Positions 21,718 to 30,002 of a stretch of 64,000 nucleotides of DNA are shown here, piece after piece (positions within the stretch are counted from its first letter, which is position 1; every line of letters starts with the position of its first letter). The translations under genes and the position numbers were made by a program. The notes under the pieces were generated by a model, which had not been told where the DNA came from, did not search any database, and saw nothing but the letters and a program-made list of their open reading frames with translations. Source of the DNA: Enterobacter vonholyi (GTDB taxonomy: Bacteria > Pseudomonadota > Gammaproteobacteria > Enterobacterales > Enterobacteriaceae); the NCBI RefSeq assembly GCF_008364555.1, contig NZ_VTUC01000001.1:1-64000 (forward strand), written 5' to 3'.

Positions 21718-21760
21718 GCCTGATGCCCTCACCCCGGCCCTCTCCCACAGGGAGAGAGTG
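21718..21760. repeat. REP-like element after gltA (composite unit copy 1)
   Basis: GCCTGATGCCCTCACC followed by CCCTCTCCC-ACA-GGGAGAG. Together with the terminator hairpin just downstream it aligns over roughly 80 nt with the reverse complement of 40157-40233. Confidence 0.8.
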
Positions 21761-21768
21761 AAAACATT

Positions 21769-21799
21769 AAAAACGGTAACCCAAGGGTTACCGTTTTAC
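21769..21799. terminator. Bidirectional terminator between gltA and nei
   Basis: AAAACGGTAACCC and GGGTTACCGTTTT arms separated by AA, with A- and T-runs at both sides, so it can stop gltA transcripts on the plus strand and the nei operon on the minus strand. Confidence 0.9.
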
Positions 21800-21801
21800 T
21801 T

Positions 21802-22593
21802 TTATTTTTGGCAGTGCGGGCACCAGTAAAAGGGTCTTGAAGAGAGCATCATCCTGTCGATAATCCCTCCGCACCGCTCGCACTTTTTCCCCGCCCGATG
21901 AAACACCTTAAAGCGGAACAGCGCCCCGTGATGCTTGTTTTCATCCACTACGCCACGCGTGTTGTACGACAGCCGCGGGATGTCCAGCAGCGCGTGGGAC
22001 AGCGCCTCCAGCTGTTCATCGCTCAGCTGAGAGGCTTTATGCTGCGGCGCCAGCCCGACTTCCCAGAGGATTTCCACCCGCAGGTAGTTGCCAAGCCCGG
22101 CCAGAAAGGCCTGGTCAAGAAACAGGCCGGAAAACTGCCGGTTGCGGAATGCAGGCGATAACAGCCGGGCCTTCACATCGCTCGCCGTCAGGCGCATATC
22201 CAGCACGTCCGGCCCAACCCGCTGTAAGAACGGGTGCGTGAGCAACTGCTCCGGCGTTAACATTTCGATATCAGAGGCGCTAAAGAGCAGTATCGCCTTA
22301 TCGGCCGTTTGCAGCCTGACGCGCAGCACGCGGGTCGTTTGCGGCTGTTCACCCGCCTCCACCACGCGCCAGACGCCGTAAAGCTGGTTATGGCTGTATA
22401 ACGTCAGGTTATGGGAAAAATGCGTGAGCAATGCTTTGCCGCGCGTTTCAATATGCGTTACCGACTGCCCCACCAGCTGTGATTCAAACGGTTTCAGTTG
22501 AGGAAAAGCAAACCAGGCCTCCGTCAGCGGTTTGCCCTTTATCGCCGCCTCGAGGCTATCCGCCGCGCGGCGGATCTCCGGGCCTTCTGGCAT
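21802..22593 (-). CDS. nei: Endonuclease VIII (DNA glycosylase/AP lyase)
   Basis: 263 codons, the E. coli length. The N-terminal Pro2-Glu3 catalytic pair ([14 protein letters not shown]) is intact. A helix-two-turn-helix precedes the C-terminal zinc finger CERCGGI...WCPHCQK. It removes oxidised pyrimidines and nicks at the resulting abasic site. Last gene of phrB-ybgI-pxpBCA-nei, 18 nt after pxpA; grouping with photolyase makes this partly a DNA-repair transcript. Confidence 0.98.
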   Translation of the reverse strand: MPEGPEIRRAADSLEAAIKGKPLTEAWFAFPQLKPFESQLVGQSVTHIETRGKALLTHFSHNLTLYSHNQLYGVWRVVEAGEQPQTTRVLRVRLQTADKAILLFSASDIEMLTPEQLLTHPFLQRVGPDVLDMRLTASDVKARLLSPAFRNRQFSGLFLDQAFLAGLGNYLRVEILWEVGLAPQHKASQLSDEQLEALSHALLDIPRLSYNTRGVVDENKHHGALFRFKVFHRAGKKCERCGGIIDRMMLSSRPFYWCPHCQK

Positions 22594-22611
22594 TTTTCTG
22601 TCCTTTTATGA

Positions 22612-23352
22612 TTAATCTGCGCTGACAAGAATGCCCTCTTCAGCGAACGCGGCCCGCAGGCGGCGCGCGAACTGGAGCGCATGCTCGCCGTCGCCGTGTA
22701 AACATACCGTATCAGCCTGAACGTGCGCCGTTGTGCCATCCACGGCGGTCACTCGCCCGTAGCGCACCATCTCCAGCGTCTGGGCCAGCGCTTTCGCTTC
22801 ATCGATAATCAGCGCACCGGCTTGCGTGCGCGGAACCAGACTGCCGTCCGGCATGTATCCCCGATCGGCAAACACCTCCTGCCGCGTGGCCAGCCCCAGC
22901 CGTTCTCCGGCACGAATAAGCTCGCTGCCCGCCAGGCCGATCAGAATCAGCTGCGGATTAGAGTCCCGCACCGCACGGGCTATAGCGTCCGCCAGCGCCG
23001 GATCTTTTGCCGCCTGGTTATAGAGCATGCCGTGCGGCTTCACGTGGCGCAGCACACCGTTCTCAGCGCGCACCATCGCCTCCAGCGCGCCGATCTGGTA
23101 GAGCACCTGTGCGTAGACCGTTTCAGGCGGCAGGTCCATCGCGGTGCGGCCAAAGTTTTCCCGGTCAGGGAAGCTCGGATGTGCGCCTATCGCGACGCCG
23201 TTTTTGATGGCGTTACGCACGCTCTCCAGCATGGTTTGCGCATCGCCCGCGTGAAAGCCGCAGGCGATATTGACCGAGGAGACCAGCGTCATCAGCGCCG
23301 CATCGGCGCTGCCGCCCTCGCCCAGATCGGCATTCAAATCAATCTTTACCAT
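22612..23352 (-). CDS. pxpA: 5-oxoprolinase subunit A
   Basis: 246 codons (244 in E. coli). LamB/YcsF family, beginning [14 protein letters not shown], with conserved [10 protein letters not shown] and [14 protein letters not shown]. PxpA with PxpB and PxpC performs ATP-dependent opening of 5-oxoproline (pyroglutamate) to glutamate, a damage-repair step for cyclised glutamine. The start overlaps pxpC by 14 nt. Confidence 0.97.
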   Translation of the reverse strand: MVKIDLNADLGEGGSADAALMTLVSSVNIACGFHAGDAQTMLESVRNAIKNGVAIGAHPSFPDRENFGRTAMDLPPETVYAQVLYQIGALEAMVRAENGVLRHVKPHGMLYNQAAKDPALADAIARAVRDSNPQLILIGLAGSELIRAGERLGLATRQEVFADRGYMPDGSLVPRTQAGALIIDEAKALAQTLEMVRYGRVTAVDGTTAHVQADTVCLHGDGEHALQFARRLRAAFAEEGILVSAD

Positions 23353-24271
23353 CGAGCCTCCACGCCAGCTGTTCGAGATAGCGCTGCTGATCCTGCCGCG
23401 CCTTTAGCGCCTCCTCCAGCGAACATTGAACGAAGTGAATCGGCTGTCCGAGGGGAATTTGCGCCAGATGGTAGCGATCGGCTTCAATGATGCAGGCAAT
23501 TCGCGGATAGCCCCCCGTCGTCTGCGCGTCGTTCATTAACACGATCGGTTGCCCGTTGCCCGGAACCTGAATAACCCCTGGCAGTAAACCGTGGGAGAGC
23601 AGTTCTCTGTCGGTCGTCCGGATCAGCGGCTGCCCCTGCAGACGATAACCCATACGGTTACTCTGCGGACTGAGCTTCCACGGCGAGCGCCAGAAGGACT
23701 CTTTTGAGGCCTCGTCGAACTCATGATATTCCGGCCCCGGTAAGGCGCGGATCTGGTTTCCCCAGAGGAGTTGTTTTACCCCCTGAGCCGTCGAGAAGTG
23801 ACGCGAAGAGGGCTTAATCGCCAGGCGATCGCCGTCGCGCAATAACCGTCCTTCGTGACCGCCAATCCCGGCTTTCTGATCGGTACTGGATGAGCCCAGC
23901 ACGTCAGGCACATCAATGCCGCCAGCCACCGCAAGATAGCTACGCACGCCGTGTAAAGGGCGCTTTAAGGTCAGACGCTGTCCGGCTTTAGCCCGCAGAC
24001 GCCAGCCGGTCCACACCGCTTTGCCGTCCAGCGTGGCATCACAGCCTGCGCCGGTGAGCGCGAACCAGGTCTCCTGACCAAACTCAATGACACACTGGCC
24101 GAGCGTAATTTCGAGCGCCGCCGTGCTGCCGGGGTTGCCCACCAGCACGTTAGCGATTTCCAGCGCTGGACGGTCCAGCGCGCCACAATAGCTCACGCCG
24201 GACTGGCGCATACCAAAGCGGCCGGCATCCTGTACGGAGGTATAAAGCCCGGCGCGAATAAGCGTTAACAT
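23339..24271 (-). CDS. pxpC: 5-oxoprolinase subunit C
   Basis: 310 codons, as in E. coli YbgK. Biotin-dependent carboxyltransferase-like fold (KipA/AHS2 family). Conserved [15 protein letters not shown] at the start, [12 protein letters not shown] and the nucleotide-site-like [13 protein letters not shown]. Acts with PxpB in phosphorylating 5-oxoproline for PxpA. Overlaps pxpB by 7 nt and pxpA by 14 nt. Confidence 0.96.
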   Translation of the reverse strand: MLTLIRAGLYTSVQDAGRFGMRQSGVSYCGALDRPALEIANVLVGNPGSTAALEITLGQCVIEFGQETWFALTGAGCDATLDGKAVWTGWRLRAKAGQRLTLKRPLHGVRSYLAVAGGIDVPDVLGSSSTDQKAGIGGHEGRLLRDGDRLAIKPSSRHFSTAQGVKQLLWGNQIRALPGPEYHEFDEASKESFWRSPWKLSPQSNRMGYRLQGQPLIRTTDRELLSHGLLPGVIQVPGNGQPIVLMNDAQTTGGYPRIACIIEADRYHLAQIPLGQPIHFVQCSLEEALKARQDQQRYLEQLAWRLDGKD

Positions 24272-24921
24272 ACCCCCTCCTTCTGCGGGATAAAGCGAAG
24301 GGTATCGCCGGGCCGCAGGAGTATCGGCGTCTCCAGCCCGGGTTCAAATAACGGGGTGGCGGTATGCCCGATAAGCTGCCATCCACCGGGCGATGTCAGC
24401 GGATAAACGCCGGTCTGCTCACCACCGATAGCCACCGTCCCCGCCGGTACGCTCAGGCGCGGCTCAGCGCGGCGCGGCGTATGCAAACGGGGAGATAATC
24501 CCCCCAGATACGGGAATCCGGGCTGGAATCCCAGGAACCAGACGACGTAGTCAACCGAACAGTGCAACTCAACAACCTGCTTTTCTGTGAGTCCGCAGTG
24601 GTCTGCGACCACACCAAGATCCGGTCCCCCCGTACCGCCATAAACGACCGGGATCTCAATGGCACGCGATTCCGGCTCCAGCGCCTCGCTCTCTTCCCAC
24701 CAGCGCTGCAAACGTTCGATGGCATCCAGCGCCAGCGTATGCGGACTACGCAGCACCACCGTGATGTTATTCATCCCCGGAATGGCTTCAACCACATCCG
24801 GCAGATCGACCAGACGCTGGGTTAGCCGCCAGATACGCTTTTGCGTGGCAAGGGTCACCGGCGGCTCGAGCTCCAGAACCACTGCCGTTTCTCCCAGAAG
24901 ATAACAACGCGCTCGCTGCAC
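24265..24921 (-). CDS. pxpB: 5-oxoprolinase subunit B
   Basis: 218 codons, full length for YbgJ (KipI/AHS1 family). A cyclophilin-like domain shows [36 protein letters not shown] and [11 protein letters not shown]. The first ATG is used; the ybgI stop lies 14 nt upstream. Part of the pxpBCA set. Confidence 0.96.
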   Translation of the reverse strand: MQRARCYLLGETAVVLELEPPVTLATQKRIWRLTQRLVDLPDVVEAIPGMNNITVVLRSPHTLALDAIERLQRWWEESEALEPESRAIEIPVVYGGTGGPDLGVVADHCGLTEKQVVELHCSVDYVVWFLGFQPGFPYLGGLSPRLHTPRRAEPRLSVPAGTVAIGGEQTGVYPLTSPGGWQLIGHTATPLFEPGLETPILLRPGDTLRFIPQKEGVC

Positions 24922-24935
24922 TCAGGCACCTCTCA

Positions 24936-25679
24936 TCAGGCCGGGTTAGGAATATCAATAAAGGTCACATCCAGATCGGTATTTTCCGTCAGCCACTCGC
25001 TGAGGGCGCGAATGCCGCCGCGCTCGGTGGCATGATGGCCTGCCGCGTAAAAATGCAGCCCCTGTTCACGCGCCGAGTGAATGGTCTGCTCGGAAACCTC
25101 GCCGGTGATAAAGGCATCGACACCGAAGCGCGCGGCGCTGTCGATAAAGCCCTGCCCGCCTCCGGTGCACCAGGCAACACGCTTCACCGTATCCGGACCG
25201 GTATCGCCGCTCCACAGCGGACGACGCCCCAGGCGCGCTTCAATCCATGAAGCCAGTTCCAGCCCCGGAACCGGCATCGCCAGCTCGCCCCACGGCACCA
25301 GCGGCTCGATTTCGCCCATTACGGTAATCCCCAACAGTCGGGCAAGCTGAACGTTGTTACCAAGCTCCGGATGTGCGTCCAGCGGCAGGTGGTAACCGTA
25401 CAGGTTGATGTCATTTGCCAGCAACGTTTTCAGGCGGTTGCGCTTCATGCCGCGAATAATCGGTGATTCGTTTTTCCAGAAGTAACCGTGATGGACAATC
25501 ACCGCATCAGCCTCCTGACGGACGGCCTCGTCCAGCAGCGCCTGGCTTGCCGTGACGCCGGTGATAATTTTCTGCACCGTTTCGCGCCCTTCTACCTGCA
25601 GGCCATTAGGACCGTAGTCGCTAAAGGAGGCGGTATTGAGTTTTTCGTTAATCAGGCGTTCCAGTTCGCTGTTTTTCAT
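24936..25679 (-). CDS. ybgI: NIF3-family dinuclear metal protein YbgI
   Basis: 247 codons from ATG 25679 (MKNSELERLINEKL), matching E. coli YbgI. The frame runs 75 nt further upstream but would then overlap phrB by 65 nt. The conserved metal ligands are visible: VIVHHGYFW (two His), HLPLDAHPELGN (Asp and His) and AAGHHATERGG (His, His, Glu). The family forms toroidal hexamers; a GTP cyclohydrolase-like role has been suggested but the reaction is not settled. Lies 10 nt after phrB and 14 nt before pxpB. Confidence 0.95.
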   Translation of the reverse strand: MKNSELERLINEKLNTASFSDYGPNGLQVEGRETVQKIITGVTASQALLDEAVRQEADAVIVHHGYFWKNESPIIRGMKRNRLKTLLANDINLYGYHLPLDAHPELGNNVQLARLLGITVMGEIEPLVPWGELAMPVPGLELASWIEARLGRRPLWSGDTGPDTVKRVAWCTGGGQGFIDSAARFGVDAFITGEVSEQTIHSAREQGLHFYAAGHHATERGGIRALSEWLTENTDLDVTFIDIPNPA

Positions 25680-25689
25680 CTTTATGCTC

Positions 25690-27102
25690 TCAAACTTTTC
25701 TGGCGGCTTCGTACGCTGCCAGCGTGGCGACACGCGCCTGTTTATGGTCAACAATCGGGCGGGGATAATCGAGCTTTACGCCCTGTTTATCCGCCCATGC
25801 CCACGGGTCGTGGATCGCTTTCGCAGGAACGTTCCTGAGCGCGGGCAACCAGCGGCGGATAAAGTCGCCGTTGGCATCAAATTTTTGCCCCTGAGTGGTC
25901 GGATTAAAAATCCTGAAATAGGGAGCCGCATCGGTGCCGGTAGAGGCCGCCCACTGCCAGCCGCCGTTATTCGCAGCGAGATCGCCGTCGATCAGCTGAG
26001 AGATAAAATAGCGCTCTCCGCTGCGCCAGTCGATAAGCAGATCCTTCACCAGAAAGCTGGCGGTAATCATTCGCAGGCGGTTGTGCATCCACCCGGTTTC
26101 ATTCAGTTGGCGCATTGCAGCATCAACAATCGGATAGCCCGTCTCCCCTTTTTGCCAGGCCTGTAAAAGTGCCTCATCGTGCTGCCATTTTACGTTGTCG
26201 GTCCAGGGAATGAACGGACGATGCTTACAGAGAGCGGGATGATACGTCATCAGATGCCGATAAAATTCACGCCAGATGAGTTCGTTCAGCCACACCGAAC
26301 CCGCCCCACCGTCCATCGCCTGCGGCTGCTCGGCCAGAAGACGGTGTAGACACTGACGAGGAGAGAGCACGCCCAGCGCCAGGCTTGCCGATAAGCGGCT
26401 TGTCCCTTCAATCGCCGGGAAATCCCTGCGCGCCTCGTACTCTCCCGCGCCCTGTTTGCAAAACTGGCGCAGCTTCGCAATTGCTGCCTTCTCGTTTGCG
26501 GGGAACAGAAGCTCATCGAATGTCTGTTGGGGATAGTTAAACGTTAATTCAGGCAGCGTGGTTATGGCTTCCTCTCTGGCTGCGGGTGCGGGTACGCACT
26601 CCGGCAGCGCCTCTTTCAGACGTTTAACAAAAGCATTTTTAAACGGCGTGAACACTTTATACATTTCATGGCCGCCGGTCATGACGCTACCCGGTGCCAG
26701 CATTACGCTGTCATCAAATCCTTCACAAACCACCTCGCCCAGAATGTTCTCCAGTTGGCGATCCCGCAGCCGTTCGTTCAGCTCGTACTGGTAGTTATAA
26801 AAAAGATGCGTGACGCCGTTCTGCTGACATACCTCCCGCAACATCTTAAGCTGCGCGGCAAAGTCACTGACCTCTTTGTAGATCAGGGGGATACCTTTTT
26901 CAGCAAGTGAGTGTTGCAGATCGTTCAGATGCGATCTGAGGTAAGCGGCCTGACGCGGGGCCATATCATGCTGCTGCCACTGTTCAGGCGTAGCGATAAA
27001 TAGCGCCAGCACGCTGGCGTCATCGGAACGGCAGGCTGCCGCGAGTGCGAAGTTGTCATGTACGCGCAGGTCCGCGCGAAACCAAACCAGATGGGTGGGC
27101 AT
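25690..27102 (-). CDS. phrB: Deoxyribodipyrimidine photolyase (class I CPD photolyase)
   Basis: 470 codons (472 in E. coli). The antenna-chromophore domain starts MPTHLVWFRADLRVHDN. The FAD domain has EGTSRLSASLALGVLSPRQC, the Trp-rich WLNELIWREFYRHL, and MHNRLRMITASFLVKDLLIDWR. NNGGWQWAASTGTDAAPYFRIFNP includes the electron-relay Trp. It splits cyclobutane pyrimidine dimers with blue light. E. coli has ybgA upstream and dtpD downstream; both are absent here, so phrB leads directly into ybgI. Confidence 0.98.
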   Translation of the reverse strand: MPTHLVWFRADLRVHDNFALAAACRSDDASVLALFIATPEQWQQHDMAPRQAAYLRSHLNDLQHSLAEKGIPLIYKEVSDFAAQLKMLREVCQQNGVTHLFYNYQYELNERLRDRQLENILGEVVCEGFDDSVMLAPGSVMTGGHEMYKVFTPFKNAFVKRLKEALPECVPAPAAREEAITTLPELTFNYPQQTFDELLFPANEKAAIAKLRQFCKQGAGEYEARRDFPAIEGTSRLSASLALGVLSPRQCLHRLLAEQPQAMDGGAGSVWLNELIWREFYRHLMTYHPALCKHRPFIPWTDNVKWQHDEALLQAWQKGETGYPIVDAAMRQLNETGWMHNRLRMITASFLVKDLLIDWRSGERYFISQLIDGDLAANNGGWQWAASTGTDAAPYFRIFNPTTQGQKFDANGDFIRRWLPALRNVPAKAIHDPWAWADKQGVKLDYPRPIVDHKQARVATLAAYEAARKV

Positions 27103-27204
27103 AAAACTCCAGGCAAATATCCATTATGTCCGTAAGGGCACGCCACCAAAGGAAAAAGCGGCGCGCTTTTACTGTACTTTGCCATGAAGTGTAGACCGGA
27201 TGAA
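27103..27204 (-). promoter_or_regulatory. phrB upstream region
   Basis: About 100 nt between the terminator at 27205-27231 and the phrB start. It must hold the promoter of phrB-ybgI-pxpBCA-nei, because the preceding minus-strand transcript is stopped by that terminator. I cannot point to a clear -35/-10 pair or LexA box. Confidence 0.35.
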
Positions 27205-27231
27205 ATAAAAAAGGCCGCCCAAGGCGGCCTT
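27205..27231 (-). terminator. Terminator of the 35-codon small ORF
   Basis: AAGGCCGCC and GGCGGCCTT form a 9-bp stem with a 3-nt loop, followed on the minus strand by TTTTTTATTTC. It sits 5 nt after the stop codon of the small ORF at 27236-27343, which argues that this ORF is really transcribed as its own unit. Confidence 0.92.
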
Positions 27232-27235
27232 AACG

Positions 27236-27343
27236 CTACTTGTCCTGCGCTATCGTGGTAAATGCAACAAACCCGATCGGTTCATCACTTTTAACAACGA
27301 GTACGCTGGCGACAATGAACGCGATGCAAAAATAGCGTTTCAT
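27236..27343 (-). CDS. Small hydrophobic peptide, TimP-like toxin candidate
   Basis: 35 codons, too short for routine ORF calling. It starts MKRYFCIAFIVASVLVVK, a basic N-terminus followed by a hydrophobic segment like a Sec signal or short membrane helix, then a polar stretch with DEP and an uncharged tail ending AQDK. AGGGA lies 7 nt before the ATG. A strong terminator follows the stop directly. The facing strand upstream carries a structured sequence ending in its own terminator. This layout resembles Salmonella TimP, a small membrane-targeted toxin opposed by the TimR (RyfA) antitoxin RNA. I compare layout and character from memory, not by alignment. A harmless membrane peptide or chance ORF is possible. 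Confidence 0.5.
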   Translation of the reverse strand: MKRYFCIAFIVASVLVVKSDEPIGFVAFTTIAQDK

Positions 27344-27349
27344 TATGCG

Positions 27350-27683
27350 GTCCCTGCTGCTAACCGCTCCACCGTTCACCACCGGTGATAAGTCGGTGGA
27401 CACAAGCTCTGACGAGAGCCTGACTTACGGTTGTGGTCACACCTTTCCCGGGACCGGTGCCCATGTGCGAGATGGCGGAAAGGGACGCTGCATAGTAGTT
27501 GGCCCTGGCGTAAAACGTAATCCACTGAAAAGGTTTTTAAGAATATATTTAGGGAGTTGCAGTTTGATTACTTAAGGACCCGAGATATTCTTTTAAGTCT
27601 CTGACGAGGGCTTGAAAACCACCCAACGGACCGCGAATCCGGAGGGACAAAAAAACCGCCACATTGCTGTTGGCGGTTTTTTT
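27350..27683 (+). ncRNA. Candidate structured RNA opposite the small ORF (TimR/RyfA-like)
   Basis: About 330 nt, G+C-rich and full of short inverted repeats, with no convincing ORF. It begins next to the ATG of the 35-codon ORF and ends in a strong T7 terminator on the plus strand, a length close to the roughly 300-nt RyfA/TimR RNA. Two related blocks occur: CTCTGACGAGAGCCTGA at 27408 and TCTCTGACGAGGGCTTGA at 27599. The 5' end and promoter are not resolved. If transcribed it would be antisense to the 5' leader of the small ORF. Confidence 0.4.
27649..27683. terminator. Bidirectional terminator between the RNA candidate and ybfA
   Basis: ACCGCCA and TGGCGGT arms (extended by A7/T7 to 12 bp or more) around a 9-nt loop, with seven T on the plus strand and seven on the minus. 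It closes ybfA on the minus strand and any RNA arriving from 27350 on the plus strand. Confidence 0.92.
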
Positions 27684-27699
27684 ATTGCTGTGTGTAGTC

Positions 27700-27906
27700 T
27701 TAGTAAAAGTCGCAGGTCGCTTTCTCGGCCTGATCCATCCACACCGGCTTCTCGCTGGTTTTCGCCCAGACGCGGTGCAGATAGCTATAAAAACGTGCAC
27801 GATCTTTCCAGAACAGCATCACCGGCAGAGCCAGCACGCCAGCCACTACGGCGAAAGCGCGGCGCATGAACACGATATGAGCCGGAAACTCTTTATAAAG
27901 ATCCAT
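27700..27906 (-). CDS. ybfA: YbfA family small protein
   Basis: 68 codons, the same length and very similar to E. coli YbfA. It has one hydrophobic segment at about 15-32 ([17 protein letters not shown]) and a conserved [16 protein letters not shown] region. Function unknown; it is commonly found divergent to kdpFABC. It ends 17 nt before the bidirectional terminator. Confidence 0.9.
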   Translation of the reverse strand: MDLYKEFPAHIVFMRRAFAVVAGVLALPVMLFWKDRARFYSYLHRVWAKTSEKPVWMDQAEKATCDFY

Positions 27907-28215
27907 ATTTTTCTCCCCTATAGTTGGCCGGAAACGTCATCCGGAAAATTCAAAATCTGTGATCTGGCTAAAATAATATCGCTTTGTTTGTAATTTTACT
28001 ACTCATCCGACCACTTATTTTCGTCCGTTTAGCGAAAATTTACATTCACGCCGTAATTAAGTTACAAAAAAGTTAACGATTTACTTATCAATAGTTAAAT
28101 TGTGGGATTTGCCATTTTTATACTTTTTTTACACCCGCCCTTCTCATTTTTGCGAAATCTTTGCGCCATAAATCCTACCGTTAGCACAACAACAAAAGTC
28201 ACCCGGAGGTGGATT
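27907..28215 (+). promoter_or_regulatory. kdpFABC promoter region with T-rich KdpE-type site
   Basis: A 309-nt A+T-rich gap between the divergent ybfA and kdpF. The T-rich tract at 28115-28131 (ATTTTTATACTTTTTTTAC) is close to the known KdpE site of E. coli kdp, and the following TTTTTGCGAAATCTTTGCG matches the E. coli promoter core as I remember it. No small ORF is visible on either strand that I would support. Confidence 0.6.
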
Positions 28216-28305
28216 GTGAGTGCAGGTCTTATTGCCGGCATCGTGCTGGTGTTCCTGTTATTGGGTTATCTGGTTTATGCCCTGATTAATGCGGAGGCAT
28301 TCTGA
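28216..28305 (+). CDS. kdpF: K+-transporting ATPase small subunit KdpF
   Basis: 29 codons with a GTG start, preceded by GGAGGT at 5 nt spacing. The peptide ([17 protein letters not shown] and an ALINAEAF end) is almost the same as E. coli KdpF. It is a single membrane helix that stabilises the KdpFABC complex. The stop overlaps the kdpA start by one base (TGATG). Confidence 0.96.
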   Translation: MSAGLIAGIVLVFLLLGYLVYALINAEAF

Positions 28306-29984
28306 TGGCTGCTCAGGCGTTTTTGCTTATTGCCAGTTTCTTAGTGGTGTTGTTCGTTCTGGCAAGGCCACTGGGCTCGGGGCTGGCACAGCTAATCAAT
28401 AACGTTCCCCTGCCCGGTACGGGAGGCGTTGAAAAAGGGATCTGGCGCGTACTGGGTATAGACGATCGGGAGATGAACTGGCGTGACTATCTGATCGCCA
28501 TTCTGCTGCTGAACATCGTCGGGCTCATTGCGCTTTTTGCCATGCTGATGCTGCAGGGTATCCTGCCTTTGAATCCGCAACAGTTACCGGGCCTGTCCTG
28601 GCATCTCGCGCTTAACACGGCAGTCAGTTTTGTCACTAACACCAACTGGCAGTCCTATGCTGGTGAAACCACGCTCAGCTACTTCAGCCAGATGGTCGGG
28701 CTAACCGTGCAGAACTTCCTCTCTGCCGCCAGCGGAATTGCGGTGATCTTCGCGCTGACGCGTGCGTTTGCGCGTCAGAAAGTGAGTACGCTGGGTAACG
28801 CGTGGGTAGACCTGACGCGCATTACGCTGTGGATCCTGCTGCCGATTGCGCTGCTGATCGCGCTGTTCTTCATTCAGCAGGGCAGCCTGCAAAACCTGCT
28901 GCCTTACGCGCCATATACCTCGCTGGAAGGCGCAAAACAGCTCCTGCCTATGGGGCCAGTGGCGTCGCAGGAAGCCATCAAAATGCTCGGGACGAACGGC
29001 GGGGGCTTCTTCAACGCCAACTCCTCGCACCCGTTTGAAAACCCGACCGCCCTGACTAATTTTGTGCAGATGCTGGCGATTTTCCTGATCCCCGCCGCGC
29101 TCTGCTTTGCTTTTGGTGACGTGGTTAACGATCGCCGTCAGGGCCGCACCCTGCTCTGGACCATGTCGCTGATCTTTGTGGTCTGTGTTGCGCTGGTGAT
29201 CTGGGCCGAATGGCAGGGTAACCCGCACTTCCTCTCACTCGGTGCCGATAGCGCGATCAACATGGAAGGTAAAGAGAGCCGCTTTGGCATTCTCGCCAGC
29301 AGCCTGTATGCGGTGGTCACCACGGCAGCTTCGTGCGGGGCCGTCAATGCCATGCATGATTCCTTTACGGCGCTGGGCGGCATGATCCCGATGTGGCTGA
29401 TGCAGATTGGCGAGGTGGTGTTTGGCGGCGTGGGCTCCGGTCTTTACGGCATGCTGCTGTTCGTGCTGCTGGCGGTGTTTATTGCCGGTCTGATGATTGG
29501 CCGCACGCCGGAATATCTGGGTAAAAAAATCGACGTTCGCGAGATGAAATTAACCGCGCTGGCGATTCTGGTCACCCCGGCTCTCGTGCTGCTCGGCACC
29601 GCGCTGGCGCTGATGACCGAGGCCGGACGCAGCGGCATCTTTAACCCCGGCATTCACGGTTTTAGTGAAGTGCTGTATGCCGTCTCCTCGGCCGCCAACA
29701 ACAACGGCAGCGCCTTTGCGGGCCTAAGCGCCAACTCACCGTTCTGGAACTGCCTGCTGGCGTTCTGCATGTTTGTGGGCCGCTTCGGGATCATTGTGCC
29801 GGTCATGGCGATTGCCGGATCGCTGGTGAATAAAAAAATCCAACCGACCACCACCGGAACGTTACCGACCCACGGCGCGCTGTTTATCGGCCTGCTGACG
29901 GGCACCGTGTTGCTGGTCGGCGCCCTGACCTTTATCCCCGCCCTCGCGTTAGGCCCGGTCGCGGAATACCTCTCTTTACGCTGA
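28305..29984 (+). CDS. kdpA: K+-transporting ATPase channel subunit KdpA
   Basis: 559 codons (557 in E. coli). It is a superfamily-of-K-transporters protein with four pore repeats. Selectivity-filter segments are visible: [46 protein letters not shown] and [12 protein letters not shown]. It takes up K+ with micromolar affinity and hands it to KdpB through an intersubunit tunnel. It runs into kdpB after 18 nt. Confidence 0.98.
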   Translation: MAAQAFLLIASFLVVLFVLARPLGSGLAQLINNVPLPGTGGVEKGIWRVLGIDDREMNWRDYLIAILLLNIVGLIALFAMLMLQGILPLNPQQLPGLSWHLALNTAVSFVTNTNWQSYAGETTLSYFSQMVGLTVQNFLSAASGIAVIFALTRAFARQKVSTLGNAWVDLTRITLWILLPIALLIALFFIQQGSLQNLLPYAPYTSLEGAKQLLPMGPVASQEAIKMLGTNGGGFFNANSSHPFENPTALTNFVQMLAIFLIPAALCFAFGDVVNDRRQGRTLLWTMSLIFVVCVALVIWAEWQGNPHFLSLGADSAINMEGKESRFGILASSLYAVVTTAASCGAVNAMHDSFTALGGMIPMWLMQIGEVVFGGVGSGLYGMLLFVLLAVFIAGLMIGRTPEYLGKKIDVREMKLTALAILVTPALVLLGTALALMTEAGRSGIFNPGIHGFSEVLYAVSSAANNNGSAFAGLSANSPFWNCLLAFCMFVGRFGIIVPVMAIAGSLVNKKIQPTTTGTLPTHGALFIGLLTGTVLLVGALTFIPALALGPVAEYLSLR

Positions 29985-30002
29985 TTTTGCGGAGAAATTG
30001 TC

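Noticed and set aside
23339..23352. 14-nt overlap of pxpC and pxpA as a sign of a frameshift
   Set aside because: Both proteins have the full family length and intact ends; short overlaps are usual in this operon.
27345..27575. 76-codon plus-strand ORF within the candidate RNA
   Set aside because: No Shine-Dalgarno and an atypical composition (many Thr, Gly, Cys); the sequence looks structured rather than coding.
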